Of a DNA stretch of 64,000 bases, positions 63,770 through 64,000 are shown one piece after another. The number at the start of each line of letters is the position of its first letter. Positions within the stretch are counted from its first letter, which is position 1. The notes beneath the pieces are model-generated. The model saw only the letters and a list, made by a program, of their open reading frames with translations, was not told where the DNA came from and did no database searches. The position numbers and the translations under genes were made by a program. Where the stretch lies: positions 186,001-250,000 of the forward strand of contig JABACD010000004.1 in the NCBI GenBank assembly GCA_014237855.1, read 5' to 3'. This DNA comes from Planctomycetota bacterium. Lineage in GTDB: Bacteria; Planctomycetota; UBA1135; GCA-002686595.

Positions 63770-64000
63770 CTAGAGCGTGGTTCCGATCAACTCAATGTCG
63801 TCGATGTCGGCTCGCTCGTTGTTGCGGTTGCAGTTTGTAGTGAAGCGAATCATGAAATTCGAGTTGTTGTCAGCGTCTGCACCAAGCGACCAGGTGGGCA
63901 CGCCCCAGCTCGTCGATTGAGTGGACTCAACCGTGATCCAGCTCGAACCATTCCAGTAGTCAAAGTTCAGGCTCTCACCACTATCCATGTTTCGCGTGCG
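63770..64000 (-). CDS. C-terminal end of a secreted protein, cut by the window edge
   Basis: About 77 residues are visible, open through the right edge. The sequence (NFDYWNGSSWITVEST, FMIRFTTNCN, ADIDDIELIGTTL) is a beta jelly-roll like the MAM/concanavalin-type domain inside the carboxypeptidase at 15409-17982. The final DIDDIELIG strand is typical of such domains in secreted planctomycete proteins. Everything upstream, including signal peptide and any catalytic domain, lies outside the window. Confidence 0.7.
   Translation of the reverse strand, partial: RTRNMDSGESLNFDYWNGSSWITVESTQSTSWGVPTWSLGADADNNSNFMIRFTTNCNRNNERADIDDIELIGTTL

Overview
The window looks like a chromosome segment of a planctomycete, most likely from the Saltatorellus/Engelhardtia-like branch. 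Three things point there. (1) At 51282-59270 there is the typical planctomycete set of a PSCyt1/DUF1549/DUF1553 giant cytochrome, a Tat-exported DUF1501 protein and a DUF2231-cytochrome-YHS fusion. (2) Two secreted proteins (15409-17982 and 25751-26725) end in a domain I associate with that branch. (3) There is a lipoprotein sulfatase, and many secreted proteins of unknown function. DNA is GC-rich with dense, short-spaced genes. I saw no tRNA, rRNA, insertion sequence, prophage or CRISPR array.

Layout. 1-8323: a glycosyltransferase, glutamine synthetase (GSI-alpha type), a FemAB-like acyltransferase, malic enzyme and an exported acidic protein. 8326-15375: a heterodimeric ABC exporter with one predicted degenerate ATP site, a gene-free stretch ending in an isolated terminator, SRPBCC and SlyD genes, and a homodimer-type ABC exporter. 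15409-28311: secreted M14 carboxypeptidase, RlmM-like methyltransferase, a charged coiled-coil protein with a small lipoprotein, slyX-fhs, a zinc-finger RNase HI and three secreted proteins.

28373-39093 is the metabolic centrepiece. On the minus strand lie boxC, boxB, boxD and a 3-hydroxyacyl-CoA dehydrogenase, the core of aerobic benzoyl-CoA epoxidation and ring cleavage. The divergent gene encodes a BoxR/BzdR-type regulator (HTH plus shikimate-kinase-like domain). Downstream on the plus strand are a membrane rhodanese, a DUF4863 cupin, a small Rieske protein, an eight-helix membrane protein, a zinc-ribbon membrane protein and a Deg-like protease. The usual reductase BoxA and benzoate-CoA ligase are not in the window, so the Rieske protein is a possible but unproven partner.

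39103-51156: a tandem retropepsin-like protein, two glycosyltransferases, a tandem PilZ protein, a methyltransferase, a sulfatase, arginyl-tRNA synthetase, an SGNH-like membrane protein and an ECF sigma factor. The arginyl-tRNA synthetase carries an inserted PheT/EMAPII-like tRNA-binding OB domain inside its catalytic domain, the most unusual protein architecture here. 51282-64000: the planctomycete cytochrome operon, a beta-propeller protein, an esterase-like hydrolase, two tiny Cys-rich proteins, a ketosynthase lacking the usual His residues, a PqqB-like metallohydrolase lipoprotein, and the C-terminal end of a secreted protein that runs off the right edge.
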